This document shows positions 1 to 11,545 of a DNA stretch of 64,000 nucleotides, one piece after another. Position numbers and translations under genes: made by a program. The DNA lies in the NCBI GenBank assembly GCA_963277665.1, contig CAUJRU010000139.1, positions 806,001 through 870,000 on the forward strand. The letters run 5' to 3'. The number at the start of each line of letters is the position of its first letter. The stretch's first letter is position 1. This DNA comes from Viscum album. Lineage: Eukaryota; Streptophyta; Magnoliopsida; Santalales; Viscaceae. The notes under the pieces are model-generated. The model ran no database searches. It was not told the origin of the DNA and saw only the letters and a program-made list of their open reading frames with translations.

Positions 1-470
1 ATCTGTGTCTTTTCTACATTGGTTGTCGTACTGATACACAAAGGTGATATTCATTCTTTTCTGGATACTTATCTTGTTCGAGTCCTTGAGATTCCAGTTG
101 AGTCGTTGACTCGACCCTTACGCTTAGAAACACTGACTTGAGAAGATTCAGAGATCACACACCTCTATAGACAGTGTGACCTGACCCATGGAGGTGAGAG
201 TTCCGGTTGGAACCTCTTGGTGGTAGCGTCGAGGCCTTATGATGTCATTCGTGGTATGGATTGGCTATCCACAGTTCATGTCCAGATTGACTGTTTTAGG
301 CAAAGGGTGCGGTGTGTCTGCAGTGATGGAATGAGGTTCTCTTTTATTAGTGAAAGAGAGACCCAGGCGGTGTAGGATGGACTCGTGCATAGGAGGGAAC
401 AACCGATTTCACATCAGTAGGTTAGCCTAGCCCTTGGCGTAGCAGATGTTACAAGTTTCCAGTTTCCAGC
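1..470 (+). pseudogene. Decayed gag-protease end of chromovirus 1
   Basis: The + strand from about 238 reads as the end of a retropepsin domain, including GMDWLSTVHVQIDCF at about 253-300, the conserved segment after the flap in Ty3/Gypsy proteases. The catalytic DTG/DSG triad is not visible and would lie upstream or in the damaged first 200 bases. The reading is broken by stops at about 372 and 418 before it joins the reverse transcriptase. The assignment rests on this motif and on position directly ahead of the RT. Confidence 0.65.
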
Positions 471-474
471 AGTA

Positions 475-1398
475 GTGGCTGAGTTTGAGGAAATCTTTCT
501 GGAGGATGTCCCCGGACTACCTCCCCATCAAGAGATAGATTTTTGCATTGAGTTGAAACCCGAGACGACACTGATATCATCATCATCATATCAGATGGCT
601 CCTGCAGAGCTTCATGAGGTGAGGGTGCAGCTGGAAGATTTGCAGAAAAGGGGCTTTGTGAGACCCAGCGTTTCACCCTGGGCGTCCCCAGTGCTGTTTT
701 CCAAGAAAGAAGACTGGAGCTTGAGGCTATGTGTGGATTACCGGCGCTTGAATCAGGTGACCGTAAAGAACCAGTATCCAATATTGAGGATCGATGACCT
801 CTTAGACCAGTTGAGAGGGGCATGATGGTTCTCGAAGGTTGGTCTATGATCAGGCTATCACCAGTTGTGAGTACAGGATGAGGATGTACCGAAGATGGCT
901 TTCAGATGTCGCTACGGTCACTATGAGTACTTGGTGATGCCCTTCGGTGTGACGAACTCCCCGGCAGTGTTCATGGGACTTATGAACCGGATCTTTCACC
1001 CCTATCTAGATCAGTTCATAGTGGTCTTCATCGATGATATCCTTATGTACTCTGCGTCCAAGGAGGAGCATGTGGGACACCTAAGGATGGTTCTGGACAC
1101 ACTCCGAGAGAACCGGTTGTATGGGAAACTCTCGAAGTTCCAGTTATGGATACAGGAGGTCCACTTTTTGGGACACGCTATCTTAGCAGACAGTGTAGCA
1201 GTGGAGCCAGCCAAGGTGAAGGCAGTACTAGCATGGGAGACACCCCGGAGCATGATGGAGGTGCGGAGTTTCCTTGGGTTGGTAAGCTACTGTCGGATAT
1301 TCATTCATGATTTCTCCAGGATTTCAGCACCCATGATAGCTTTGACCCGAAAAGGGAAGCCTTTCGTGTGGACCAAGAGATGCCAACATGCTTTCTAA
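475..1398 (+). pseudogene. Reverse transcriptase domain of chromovirus 1
   Basis: Two open pieces (475-825 and 895-1398) encode a Ty3/Gypsy RT. The first holds the [13 protein letters not shown] lead-in and the [19 protein letters not shown] finger motif. The second has [19 protein letters not shown] and the catalytic box FIDD at 1027-1038, so both catalytic aspartates of that box remain. Between the pieces (825-895) at least three stops interrupt; two are TGA where family members have arginine, fitting CGA-to-TGA change. The domain ends in the conserved FLGLVSYCR connection region. The protein would use the RNA genome as template inside virus-like particles, but this copy is dead. Confidence 0.92.
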
Positions 1399-1429
1399 CA
1401 GTTGAGACAGAGTCTGACGAGAACCCCGA

Positions 1430-1860
1430 TCATGAGATTACCAGAGGAGGGTGTCAAGTACGTGGTGTTCTACGACGCATCAGGAACCGGGCTTGGTTGT
1501 GTCCTGATGTAGAGGCAAGCGGTGATTGCCTATGGCTCACACTAGTTGAGGCCCCATGAGCAGAACTACGCGACCCATGATCTTGAGCTGGCAGCAGTAG
1601 TCTTCGCATTGAAGATGTGGCGGCACTACCTGATGGGCGAGCGGTTTACCATCTACTCTGATCACAAGAGTCTCAGATATATCTTTTCTCAGAAGGATAT
1701 GAATTTGAGACAAAGACAATGTCTTTAGTTCCTCTAGGATTACAATTTTGAGATCATTTATACTCTTGGGAAGGGGAACGTTGTGGCAGATTCTCTTAGC
1801 AGGAGATCCAGTTCGCAGTTGCTAAATGAGGCAACAAGGCAGTTGACCTCTTTACAATTA
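1430..1860 (+). pseudogene. RNase H domain of chromovirus 1
   Basis: The translation shows FYDASGTGLGCVLM (about 1470-1511), then [29 protein letters not shown] and GKGNVVADSLSRR (to about 1806), the usual order of a Ty3/Gypsy RNase H. The first acidic residue (YDAS), the ELAA glutamate and the SDH aspartate are present. Stops at about 1510, 1540, 1726 and 1735 break the frame. At the first two, family members carry glutamine, so CAG-to-TAG is the simplest change. The domain would remove the RNA strand during reverse transcription. Confidence 0.85.
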
Positions 1861-2059
1861 TCCTTTGTGGATAGAGATGAGGGAGCCTACCTTTAGTCGA
1901 TGGTTGTTACCCCTCCACTCTTACAATGAGTCAGGGAAGCACAACACGAAGTTTCTAGCTTTGAGACTCTGCGTGCTCATATATCCACAGGTGTTGCGGC
2001 TGATGGATATTCAGAAGGTGGGGAGCATGTTGTTCTTTTCAAAGGGCGTACTGTAGTAC

Positions 2060-2985
2060 CAGTGACGTTACGAGAGGAGGTTCTGAGGGAGTTCCATAAA
2101 TCTCCTTTGGCAGTACATCCAGGCGTGGAAAAGATGTATCAGGACCTCCGATGTCAGTTCTAGTGTCCAGGAATGAAGAAGAGTGTGGCAGAGTTTGTTT
2201 CTCGGTGCCTTACTTGTTAGCAAGTAAAGGCAGAGCACCAGGTTCCAGCAGGTTTGACTCAGCCTCTTGAGGTGCCAGAGTGGAAGTGGGACGGGATATC
2301 CATGGACTTCGTGACAGGTTTACCACGTACGTCCATGGGACATGATGCTATCTAGGTGATCGTTGATCGACTCACCAAGTCGGCCCACTTCCTAGCCATA
2401 CGGGAGAAGAGCTCAGTAGAGAGATTGGGACGCCTCTACGTGCAGGAGATAGTTAGACTTCATGGAGTGCCATCCACGAGCTTCTCAGATCGTGATGCTC
2501 GTTTCACATCCCTGCTGTGGAAGGGATTGCAGGAAGCTTTTGGGACTCAGTTACGCTTGAGCACAGCGTTTCATCCCCAGACTGATGGTTAGACAGATCA
2601 GACCATCCAGGTCCTGTAGGATATGCTACGAGCTTGCATACTTGACTTCGGTCGTAGCTGAGAGTATCACCTACCACTAGTGGAATTTTCTTATAACAAC
2701 AGTTATCATTCCACAATTGGTATGACACCATTTGAGGCTCTGTATGGGAGACCTTGCAGGTCACCACTTTGTTGGACTGACCCTGGAGAGTCAGCACTCA
2801 TGGGCCCAGAGATGGTGAGAGCTACTTCAGAGAAGGTGCATGTCATCCAGAAGTGGATGAAGACTACACAGAGTCGGAAAAAGTCTTATGCCGACAGGAG
2901 CCGGAGGCCCTTGGAGTTCGAGGAAGGAGACCATGTGTTCCTTCGGGTCTCACCTCGATGGGGATTGGGGAGATTTGGATGAGAC
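2060..2985 (+). pseudogene. Integrase of chromovirus 1
   Basis: An HHCC-type zinc region is visible (HPGVEKMYQDLR, then CLTC followed by a stop in place of glutamine, about 2116-2222). It is followed by the core with MDFVTGLP (about 2304), [13 protein letters not shown] and SDRDARF at about 2485-2505, so two catalytic aspartates are kept. A C-terminal GPY/F-like part (GDHVFLRVSP) follows near 2926-2955. In-frame stops occur near 2161, 2218, 2353, 2589, 2617, 2658 and 2980; several replace tryptophan or glutamine codons. Integrase inserts the cDNA into the host genome. Confidence 0.9.
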
Positions 2986-2999
2986 GACAAGCTATCTCT

Positions 3000-3345
3000 A
3001 AGTTTAGTTGGCCCTTTCCAGATTCTGAGTAGAGTTGGAGAGGTGGCGTATCGCTTGGCTCTACCTCCTCAGATGGACTGGGTACACAACTTCTTCCATG
3101 TGTCGCAGCTACGGAGGTACGTGCATGATCCATCGCACGTCATCGACTGGGGTGAGCTGGACATCGATGATGGAGAGACCTTTGCTGAGTACCCAGTGGA
3201 GATTGAGGACCGATAGGAGAAGATCCTTAGTGGATTAGCTATTCCCTTGGTGTGTGTCCAGTGGAAGCATGTGAATCTCCAGGAGAGCACGTGAGAGCGG
3301 GAGGCTCATATTAGCGTGCAGTACCCACATCTTTTTGAGTAGCCC
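3000..3345 (+). pseudogene. Integrase C-terminus and chromodomain of chromovirus 1
   Basis: Reading continues as VGPFQILSRVGEVAYRLALP and HNFFHVSQLRRYV, typical of the integrase tail. It ends in a decayed chromodomain with YPVEIEDR, a stop, EKILSGLAIPL, VQWKH and QYPHLFE just before a terminal stop at about 3341. In chromoviruses this domain is thought to direct insertion towards particular chromatin. Stops at about 3216 and 3292 break it. Only about 45 bases separate its end from the LTR. Confidence 0.8.
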
Positions 3346-3390
3346 TTGTTTTGGCTTTTCGGGGATGTAAAAGCCCTAAGGTTGGTGTGA

Positions 3391-6208
3391 TGTAATGTCC
3401 CAGATTTTTCCATGTATTATTTTAATATTATATGGGAATTAATTCGAGACTAGGCTCTGAGACGGCGTGCAGTTCCGAGGCCCGGTGAGCCCGGAACAAA
3501 TGTTTGAATTTAATTTAATAATTAAATTATGAGCGCATGTGGTTTTACTGAAAAACTGGAATAACTCCTAAACAGATGCTCGGATTAGAAATATGAGGGC
3601 ACCGTTGCATTTGGATCAGCGATTTTACCTTAGGCGAGGCCTAACATCGGTCGGCGCAGGTCGATGGTGAAATCCAGTTTTGGACGTAACTATAATAAAA
3701 TATTTAATTAACATGTTTTATTAAATCCTTGTTGCAGTGAAATCTTTTTATTCTTTTAAATAGATATTTTGCAAGAGAGGGGTCAGGGTTACAATTCCCA
3801 TAACTCTGAATTTTTCTGGAGAGCTTTGGAGAAAACCTCCCGACACATCAACGATGTTCTTAACGATTTTCGCCGGCGATGATGACGCGGCGACCAGATC
3901 TTCGCCATCAAACATCGTGGATCTAGGTAGGATGTTTTTCTTTTTATTTTCCATTCCCCGTTCTTGATTCCTACGACGAACGCAGACTAATCTGCGAACC
4001 GATTAGTCTGCGGATCGATCATTTTTGGGGCGGGCGTGATTTGGTGTTTTACCGGGAAATCAATTACTCGAGATTTTATAATCTATTGTTTGTTGAGGTT
4101 TTGATCTAACGGTGATGAACACGGATCTTCACGAACAACGATCGAGGTTCGTCCCTCTTGTTTTTTTCTTGTATTTTCTCCCTCGCATTCTTCGTTGCGT
4201 TCTACGTGTTCTTGGAGGAAATCGATTGTTGCGCATTCGTTTGTTGGTGCAACGATCCGAGATTGTAGATCCAACCCTAGAGCAATGTCACGGAGGTGCG
4301 CCGACGGATTCAGCGGGCGATTCGGAGCGGATCGGGAGATACGAGTTTTCGGGAGTTTTTCTTCGGATGGATCATTCGAGGTTTTATGGTATGATTTATG
4401 GAACGAAAACACCTGTTACGGTGTTCGAACGATGAAACGAACCAAACCCTGGAGTATCGGGAAGAACAGACGAGAAACCATAGATCCGGAGGATCGGCCG
4501 CGGTGCGAGGAGGAAGACGACGTTTCTAGAAAAATCCCGACTACACAGCGTGTAGTGTGGGCTACACGGCGTGTGTTCATAGGCGGATCACCTGGCGTGT
4601 ACTCCGGGAGCACACAGACATGGGTTGGGTACACGACCAAGGACACGACGTGTATACCCCTCCCCGGCCAGATACACGGGATACCCCGTGTGCTTGTACA
4701 CGGGCAGGCGGAATGGACACGGGTTGGTTACAGAGCCAAGGACGCGGCGTGTATACCCCTCCCCGGCCAGACCCGGCCAGATACATGGGATATCCCGTGT
4801 ACTGGTACATGGGCAGGCTACAAAGACACGAACAGAGACCGTGTACGGGCACATGGACAGCGTACACGGAGTGAGCCCAGGTGCTCATACACGGCGTGTG
4901 AGTCTTCTACACGCCGTGTAGTTACTTTCTATCTGAAAAGCCGAATGACACAGGCCGTTTACACGGGCAGTACCCGGAGTCAAGGAACATAGCGTGTGAT
5001 CCTTCTACACGTCTTGTAGTTGTGTTTTACATAGCTTGAGTGGATGACACATGTTGTTTACACGGGCAGTACCTGGGGTCAAGGAACACGGCGTGTAACC
5101 ATACTACACGCCATGTAACCAATTCTTCACGGATTGAGCCACTTGTCTTATGTGACTTGGACTAGTTTTCTTAGGGTTCGTACCCTTGGTCTTTTCCCTG
5201 AAGGTTCTGGTATCATTTCCTTTATACAGGAGTATGATCCCTTCAGCAGGACTTCCTAAATAGAGTTTCTGGAATCCCCTCTGTGAGACTTAGAGCCGTA
5301 TCCTCTATTCATTCCTAGAACCCTAGGTAGAGTTCTTTGTATCGATGTGACCAACATTACCTGGGCACCGATCCTCTGCTTAGTGGATTAGCTCAGACTG
5401 AGTAGTCAGAATCACCCCATGACTTGGTTGTGATCCTCATCTGAGCATAATGTTCTCAAAGTACTTGTGGAGTGTGTTCTCCTGGAACGTGTACTTCGTA
5501 TCTCTCTCTTCAGACCTAGGAGTGTGTTCTCCCGGTTGCATGCTTAGTGGAATCTTCGAGCTGGATCATAGTGGTGGTATTCGTGATGGTCGATCGTGCA
5601 TGAGTATATCTGGATATTCTTGTTATATGTTTTGTAGACATATACTGTGTAGAGCTGACTGTGCCTTTCTTTTGTGATTTTTCCCTTGTTGTATTCCTTT
5701 GTGGTTTCGGGGTGTCCTACTGGGTATTGTTATACTCACCCCTGAATGGTCTTTGCCCGCACGTGTCGTGTCTTGTGCAGATGAGTGAGCCTTGGATAGG
5801 ATTCTAGGCGAACCAGGACCAGACGGTACTCAGTGAGATCAGACAGACCGAGGTGTGTTCCTACGGCTACAGACTGCAGTCCCAGCACCTTTCTTTATAG
5901 GCTGGACTTTCTTACGGACTCTCTTTTTGGTGGGCTTGTACTTCTGGCCCAGGGTTTTACTTTCCTGTACATTACTTTCATGTCGTACTCCGTGGTTGGG
6001 TTTTAGTGTATGCATGCATCTTATTCTTTTTAGTAGTTTTTACTTTTCAGCTTTGTGGGCATGGAGATGCGTGTGCATGTGTACATGTTTATAGGTAATG
6101 CCTCCCATGTTAGTAGTATGCCTACTCGGTGCTAGTCACCAGCCCCTGGTCTATTGGAGGCGGGCTTGGGGAGTTGCGGGTCGTGCCCCACTGGGACGGG
6201 TCGTGACA
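3391..6208 (+). repeat. 3' LTR of chromovirus 1 (about 2.8 kb)
   Basis: The LTR begins tgtaatgtcccag, about 45 bp after the pol stop, and ends gggtcgtgaca. Both termini are common in plant Ty3/Gypsy LTRs and give the expected TG...CA ends. The polypurine tract before it (about 3378-3390) is poorly conserved. The LTR is richer in G+C than its surroundings and contains the palindromic array at 4541-5120. Its 265-codon open frame (4195-4992) looks accidental because it runs through the repeat array and both strands are open there. The 5' partner LTR is outside the window, so the age cannot be read. Confidence 0.8.
4541..5120. repeat. Array of short ACAC-N3-GTGT palindromes inside LTR 1
   Basis: Many copies of a 13-15-bp palindrome, with arms CTACAC and GTGTAG around a three-base centre, are scattered here. 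Perfect copies are at 4541-4555 (centre agc) and 4907-4921 (centre gcc). Near copies lie at 4562-4576, about 4891-4900, 5005-5018, 5085-5100 and 5103-5117. Longer imperfect direct repeats of about 110 bp around cccctccccggccag surround them (about 4625-4690 and 4735-4800). The function is unknown. Dyad symmetry could suit binding by a dimeric protein, but that is only a guess. Confidence 0.7.
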
Positions 6209-7140
6209 AAGACAACCCAAAACATTAGCATATTTATCTTCAAGAAATCAATGTAAAAACAGAATACAAGTAAACTATGTAAAGCACCAAACATCTACTT
6301 CTCTTTGAATGAGAATTTACTAAGGATATCACAAAGAACAGTGAATGAAATCGCATATACTTTGAGGTGATACACCGACCAATGGATCCATGATCATATC
6401 ATGAGGATTCTTGAGTAATTGAAGAGGTGATAAAGCCTTCTAGGGTGAGATGAACGATGCACAAAAGAAGATAGATTCATAAAAGCCTCATACACATCAC
6501 ACATCCAACAGGAGAGGATATGATTCTCTTATATAAGTTAAGCCCGAGGCATCACATATTCATAACGCATCGTATGCATTTTTGACTATTGGTGTATAAT
6601 TCCATAAAAGTTTTCAATGAATTTAATGCCAAGACTTTAATCCATTCATAATAGATTGTAAATGATTAATAAATCATTTGAGATAAATAATAATATGTGT
6701 GTGTGTGTGTGTCTCATGCATTAGATGCATGTGTACATGCATCACATGCATGTACATTTTTAGTGCATATCCAACACCAATAAACCTGGATCAATTCACA
6801 TAGTGAAATTCATGTTCACACCATGTGTTTTTGGAGACATATTTATCAAAGCTGATCCTCCACCCTTTCACATCGTGAATACACCATACACGTCGTGAAT
6901 ATACCCTGTGAATTCCTCTTACTCAATTTGTGAATAACCACTTTGGATGAAGTTTTTTTAATGTGTTTTATAATTGAAAAAAAATTAAAAAAAGGGTTTA
7001 TTTTTTCGGATATCTTAAAAAATGTGTTCGGGGAGGCGTGAACATCCTTCACACATTTTCATTTGAAATAGAAGCATAAACAAATTTCACACTTCATGAC
7101 CACAACCAAAGAGGTGTGATCCTGAATTTCATCTTCTTCT
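6209..7140. other. Non-coding stretch with GT repeat and hairpins
   Basis: No gene is visible. The segment has a run of GT dinucleotides at about 6696-6712, directly followed by two inverted repeats described separately. Around 6820-6900 there are further ACAC/GTGT and cgtgaa words (catcgtgaa, cacgtcgtgaa). The words aggcgtgaac near 7035 recur near 27993. No LTR, tRNA or coding motif was recognised. Confidence 0.4.
6715..6756. repeat. Two adjacent perfect hairpins
   Basis: catgcat (6715-6721) pairs with atgcatg (6725-6731) around tag. Immediately next, tgtacatgcat (6732-6742) pairs with atgcatgtaca (6746-6756) around cac. The arms are perfect. They follow a GT microsatellite and may have arisen by slippage or from the end of a small transposon. 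No target duplication was recognised. Confidence 0.75.
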
Positions 7141-7149
7141 CTTTTGAGC

Positions 7150-8560
7150 AGATCGAGACTCGGTGAGGGGTACTCTGACTTCTAACTCTTCGGAACCTGA
7201 GGATCTGGTAAATTCTAGGTTCTTAAGGAATGGTTCCCAAGCCTTTGTTGAAGCAAATCCTAGGTTTTTTAATGATAGGGTTGAGGCTTGTAAGCACGTC
7301 ATTATTGCGTGGCTTACCCTGAAATCGAAGAGTTTTGGTTGGAAAACTGAATACATGCAGAAGTGATTGCTCCAGGTAAGGGGATTTGATGGCTGGAATA
7401 TTGTTTAGAGCAGGCCATTTTCATATTAATTTCTCTTCTCATGATCTCAAATTTTCAACAAGTCTTATAGGCCTATGAATGAGAGGTGGTCTCTTTCAGT
7501 CCATGCCTCGGTAACTTATTTTGATGTTGTTGTTGGTTCTTCAGGTGCTAATGCTTAGTCCCAATGTGATGAAATTGAGAACCAAGACAAATAATCTCTT
7601 TTGGATTTGAGTGGATCTGCTGGTAGGTTGAAGGTTGATGTTGCTGACACCCAAATATGGGGTGATTCTGATTTGGGTACTGGTGGACAGTTATTTCTGG
7701 ACTAACTTTAAGTTAGTGCATCATCTGAATCTGAGTATGGTATTTAATTTTATGATGCTATTGGAGATGATTTCTTGAATTCCAGGAATAGAAATGGGAA
7801 GGATGCCTTACGGATTAGAACTCGGAAGAGCTAGAAGCTTAAAGTCTCTCCTAACATGGAGAACTCTGCAGTTGCGAGTGTTAAGGGGGTGTTTTTCACC
7901 ACTTTACCTACTGCCACTTATCCTAAAGAGGTTAGTGACACTTCTTTAAAGTAGATGAAAAGTGATATTACTGCACCAGCAGATCCCATTGGTGTTTCTA
8001 CTGAGGCAGTAGTGTAGTCTGTTAAGGAAGCCACAAATAATAAAATAGAACAAGATGGCATATCTGATTCTGGAAAAGAAGTGGATCCTATGTACCCACT
8101 GGTGTCACCCCTCTTGGAAAAGATAATTTCTTTTTTATGATTGAGTCTATTAATAATGTATAATTTGATCAGTTATACCTTGATTACCTCGATAGTTCTA
8201 ATGTGTGAAATAAAGGGGGCTCTGTAGCCAATGTTGTTGTAGCCGAAACCCCTGTGTCTGGGGGCCTGCTGAGCATGTATTTATTTCTAATGTGGGGTTT
8301 ATCAATGCTGCTATTGATTGCTCTGTACATGTTATCAGGAAGGTGCATGTTGGTTGGGTTGGAAATTTTGTCACTGATGAGGAAAGTGCCACTGCAGTTG
8401 AGGTATAGTCTGACCAAAGGGATCCTTCAGGTAAGGTTACACACCCCTCTGACCCGACGGATAGCATGGATTAAGGGGAAAGCAGGTCTAAGGAAGGGCC
8501 ACCAAAGGCTTGGTCGGTCATAACGGTCCTTGGGTTTCTCCCAAATGGAAGAGAGGATGT
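7150..8560 (+). pseudogene. Unrecognised decayed coding-like region
   Basis: The + strand keeps long runs of protein-like, low-complexity-free reading broken mostly by TAG and TGA, for example at 7163-7366 and then with interruptions to about 8130. The composition is rich in Ser, Asp, Glu and Val, and G+C is higher than in the AT-rich DNA that follows. I recognise no catalytic motif. It may be the ORF1 or gag-like part of an old retroelement, by analogy with the TAG-rich decay of the other elements here, but no domain supports that. Confidence 0.3.
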
Positions 8561-8569
8561 CATACTTGA

Positions 8570-9259
8570 GGCCATGGGAGTGCATGAAATTTTGGTAATA
8601 TGCATTAAACTTGATTGGTATTATGAATTTTTTGGAAGGTCTTGCTCTCTGTTTTTATTGGCATGCTTGTTTGCACTCTTTGTTACACCCAAATTTTTTG
8701 TTTTGTTTTGTACTCTATTTTTTCTTAATTTCGGGGCCAGGGTTCTCAACCCATGGTTCGCACCGTCTTGGTAAAATAATTTGTATTTAGAAAAATATTT
8801 ACTAGTTAATAATTACATTATTCTTAATATTTTATGTTGTATTATTAATTAATTACTTATATAAGAAATAAGATAACATTTATTATTAATATTAATAATA
8901 TTTCTAGAATTCAAAACAATAAAATTATTATTATTTAATAATAAATTTAAGATTATGTATTATACATGACAAGGATAATAATACTAAGTATTAATATAAA
9001 TAACAAATAGTAATTATTTTTATTGCCAATGTAATTATTAATATTATTGATTCTTAATCGTTCAAAAATATTTTTATGAATTTCTAATTATATATGTATT
9101 GATTTATGCAACAAAATATAATATAATAGTATATTTTCAAATAACATAAGTTATGATTTAAAAAACATATAACATGTATCATTCTTATCTATGTCGGTAA
9201 CTTGGATGATTCATGCCATAGCTTGGTGTATATACAATGTATCCACGCCGTGACTATCT
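8570..9259. other. AT-rich stretch without a gene
   Basis: From about 8760 the sequence becomes very AT-rich with simple taat/attaat words. A short ACGCC-GTGA near-palindrome lies at about 9243-9253, just before the next retrotransposon. No gene or repeat end was recognised. Confidence 0.4.
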
Positions 9260-9264
9260 ATATC
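9260..9264. repeat. Target-site duplication, left copy (atatc)
   Basis: The five bases before the left LTR are atatc, matching the five bases after the right LTR at 19483-19487. Five bases is the usual Ty3/Gypsy duplication length. It supports 9265-19482 as one insertion. Confidence 0.75.
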
Positions 9265-9962
9265 TGTAACACCTCGTTTTTAAAAATAAATTGAAATGCA
9301 TGAAATTTTATTTTAAGTATATATTTATAACTAGAATTTAAACATAATTTTTCCACTTAATTTTTTGAATTTTGAAAAACAGTCATCTATAATTGTGTTC
9401 AGTAAGTTATTTGAAGTCTGATTGAACAAATTTGTTTTTTGGTGAATAGTAACATATTCTTATGTATAGTAATATGAAAATTAATATGACCCTAATGAGT
9501 AGTAAATTGTATTATTAATTTATATTATTAAGTCTTTAAGATAATTACATCTTGATTAATTTTTCAATGTGATATAAAAGCAGTTATAGTTTTAAAATTG
9601 TTAATTTTTGAATAAAGTATGATTTTATTTAAAAATTAAATTAAGAATATTTATAAAATTGTTTTGAAAAAATAGAGTTCATTTTTGAATTCGACACGTC
9701 GAAAAATGGTAAGGGTGAATTTTTGAGATTTTTCTGAAATTCTTGAATTTTTGATGAATATTGAAATATGGTAAAATATTGTATATTCAAATTATCAGTT
9801 AAATACACTATTTATGACATTATAAGTGATGTAATACCACTTGGTTCAAACTAATATGACATTATTAATATTTGGGGTCACATGAATTAATATTATTTAT
9901 AGTCTTGAGCAGAAATATTATAATAATGATTAAAGTGATGAAAAATACCTCTTCTCCTCCAC

Positions 9963-9970
9963 TATAAATA
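9963..9970 (+). promoter_or_regulatory. TATA box of the 5' LTR
   Basis: tataaata follows a pyrimidine-rich run (cctcttctcctccac). The same arrangement recurs in the right LTR at 17404. A plant RNA polymerase II TATA box here would set the U3/R boundary some 30 bp downstream, near the ccctcttcctcccac run. Confidence 0.7.
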
Positions 9971-11434
9971 CCACATTCATAAACCCTCTTCCTCCCACAC
10001 CTCTCAAACCTTGATCCTTATCTCAGTTCTTCCCAATACTCCTCCTAAGACTCTTCCCCACGTCCTAGATCTCCTGGTCTCACCAAAGAGCCAAAACCAA
10101 AGGACTTAATAAGGATCTCAAGGAGAAGAGATCAAGAGCTAAACATCTTTATTTTTCATTTTATGTTATTTTTTTTAAATTAATTTGGATTATGTTGGGA
10201 TATTTCATTCCATATCTCACTTACTGTCCATATTATGTAATAATTATGAGAGATCATTTCTCTCTCATAAAAATATTTTATAAAATTTTAAGTGACACCG
10301 TTAGGCTATCATATTTTCGTAAGGGATTTATCAACTTTTCTTTTATTTTGAGAATGATTTTTCTTTTTATTTCATCAACCAACCTTATACAAGAGACATG
10401 AATGATACAGTATCTTACATATTCTAGATTTAATCATGGTTATGGAATACTCACCATTACCTTTTTTCTTCTCTCCCACTTATTCACGAAATTAAAACAC
10501 CATCTGTGATGTGTCGAATTACTGACATCGTGGACGATGTGATTTCAATTTATTTTACATCCTTCAATACTGGTCATGATACCATTTTTATGGTTGAACC
10601 AGATTATAATTTATGTATTATATCTTATATAAGGTTATGGAATCATTTTTGACACATGTTATTAATTTATAAAACAAATGAGTTCTTTACGATCGAAGAA
10701 TCGCCAAAATGACCTAAACAAATATCAATAATGTTTTAACATATTATTCATCCTCATAACAGAAATCAAAATGATAAATGGTATAATTTATGGTGATGGA
10801 AATATGTAAATATCACTCTATTCCAATCCTGGAGTTTCACTCCCAGTCGACAAAAATATCCATCATGAACCGATCATGAAAATCGTGTAAAGAATGCACC
10901 CAAAACAATGCAGGGAACAAAATACTAACAATTAAATGGTGAAATGATGTAATGAAATGATCATATAAGGTATTATAAAGATGGATATGTTTCTTTAATA
11001 TATTAATAACACTTTTTAACCATTATATATGAGTTTTAAACGAGTTTTAAGTAAGACAAACCCAAGACAAAAGAATTCTTAACTCGATTTCCATTCGTTG
11101 GGTTAACTTTCAACTTCAATATTTATTTGGTAATAAAATTTTTTGTGTGATGAATTATGATTATATTATATTTAATTATGTGTATTTATAATGTATATAC
11201 ATATTCTATCCACTCTATTAAGTCTCACTTCAATTATGTGATGTTTGTAAGAGTTTTTCTTTTTAAAATCCTCTTTTAAAATTCTGTTTTACAAAATTCA
11301 AAAGCAATGTTTTTTATAAAATTATTCATGTTGTATGATTATATTCTGGTTCTTGGGAATTATTTATGATTAAGGTTGATACCTATATCTCCCTCCAATG
11401 CATTGGGTATGTGTAATTTGGTGTTCGGCCGTAT

Positions 11435-11545
11435 GGTTACTCCAAGGGTAACTGCGATGGTTACACAATAAGGTAGTCGTGAGGGTTACATTGTAAGGTA
11501 GCCATGAGGGTTACAAATTATAAGGTAGTTAATAGAGTTACAAGA
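11435..11545 (+). repeat. Short tandem repeat in the 5' LTR
   Basis: Four to five units of about 25-30 bp share ggttac followed by aaggtag and a variable tgag. The matching array in the right LTR is at 18889-18998, so it was present before insertion. Confidence 0.75.

Larger units (their letters stand above)
1..6208 (+). mobile_element. Ty3/Gypsy chromovirus 1 (Tekay/Del-like), 5' part outside window
   Basis: This is the 3' part of an LTR retrotransposon. The domain order on the + strand is protease end, reverse transcriptase, RNase H, integrase and chromodomain, followed by a long LTR. That order and the C-terminal chromodomain define chromoviruses. The LTR of about 2.8 kb suggests the Tekay/Del clade, which is an inference from length. 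The 5' LTR, PBS, gag and most of the protease lie upstream of the window, so no target-site duplication can be tested. The frame has more than ten stops and some small shifts, so the element cannot encode its own proteins. Confidence 0.9.

Noticed and set aside
4195..4992. 265-codon open frame on the + strand, the longest in the window
   Set aside because: It lies in an LTR, runs through the palindromic repeat array, and both strands are open there. The product is repetitive with no known domain.
8254..8523. 89-codon plus-strand frame and overlapping minus-strand frames
   Set aside because: Frames on both strands overlap, none has a motif, and the region is covered by the decayed unassigned stretch.
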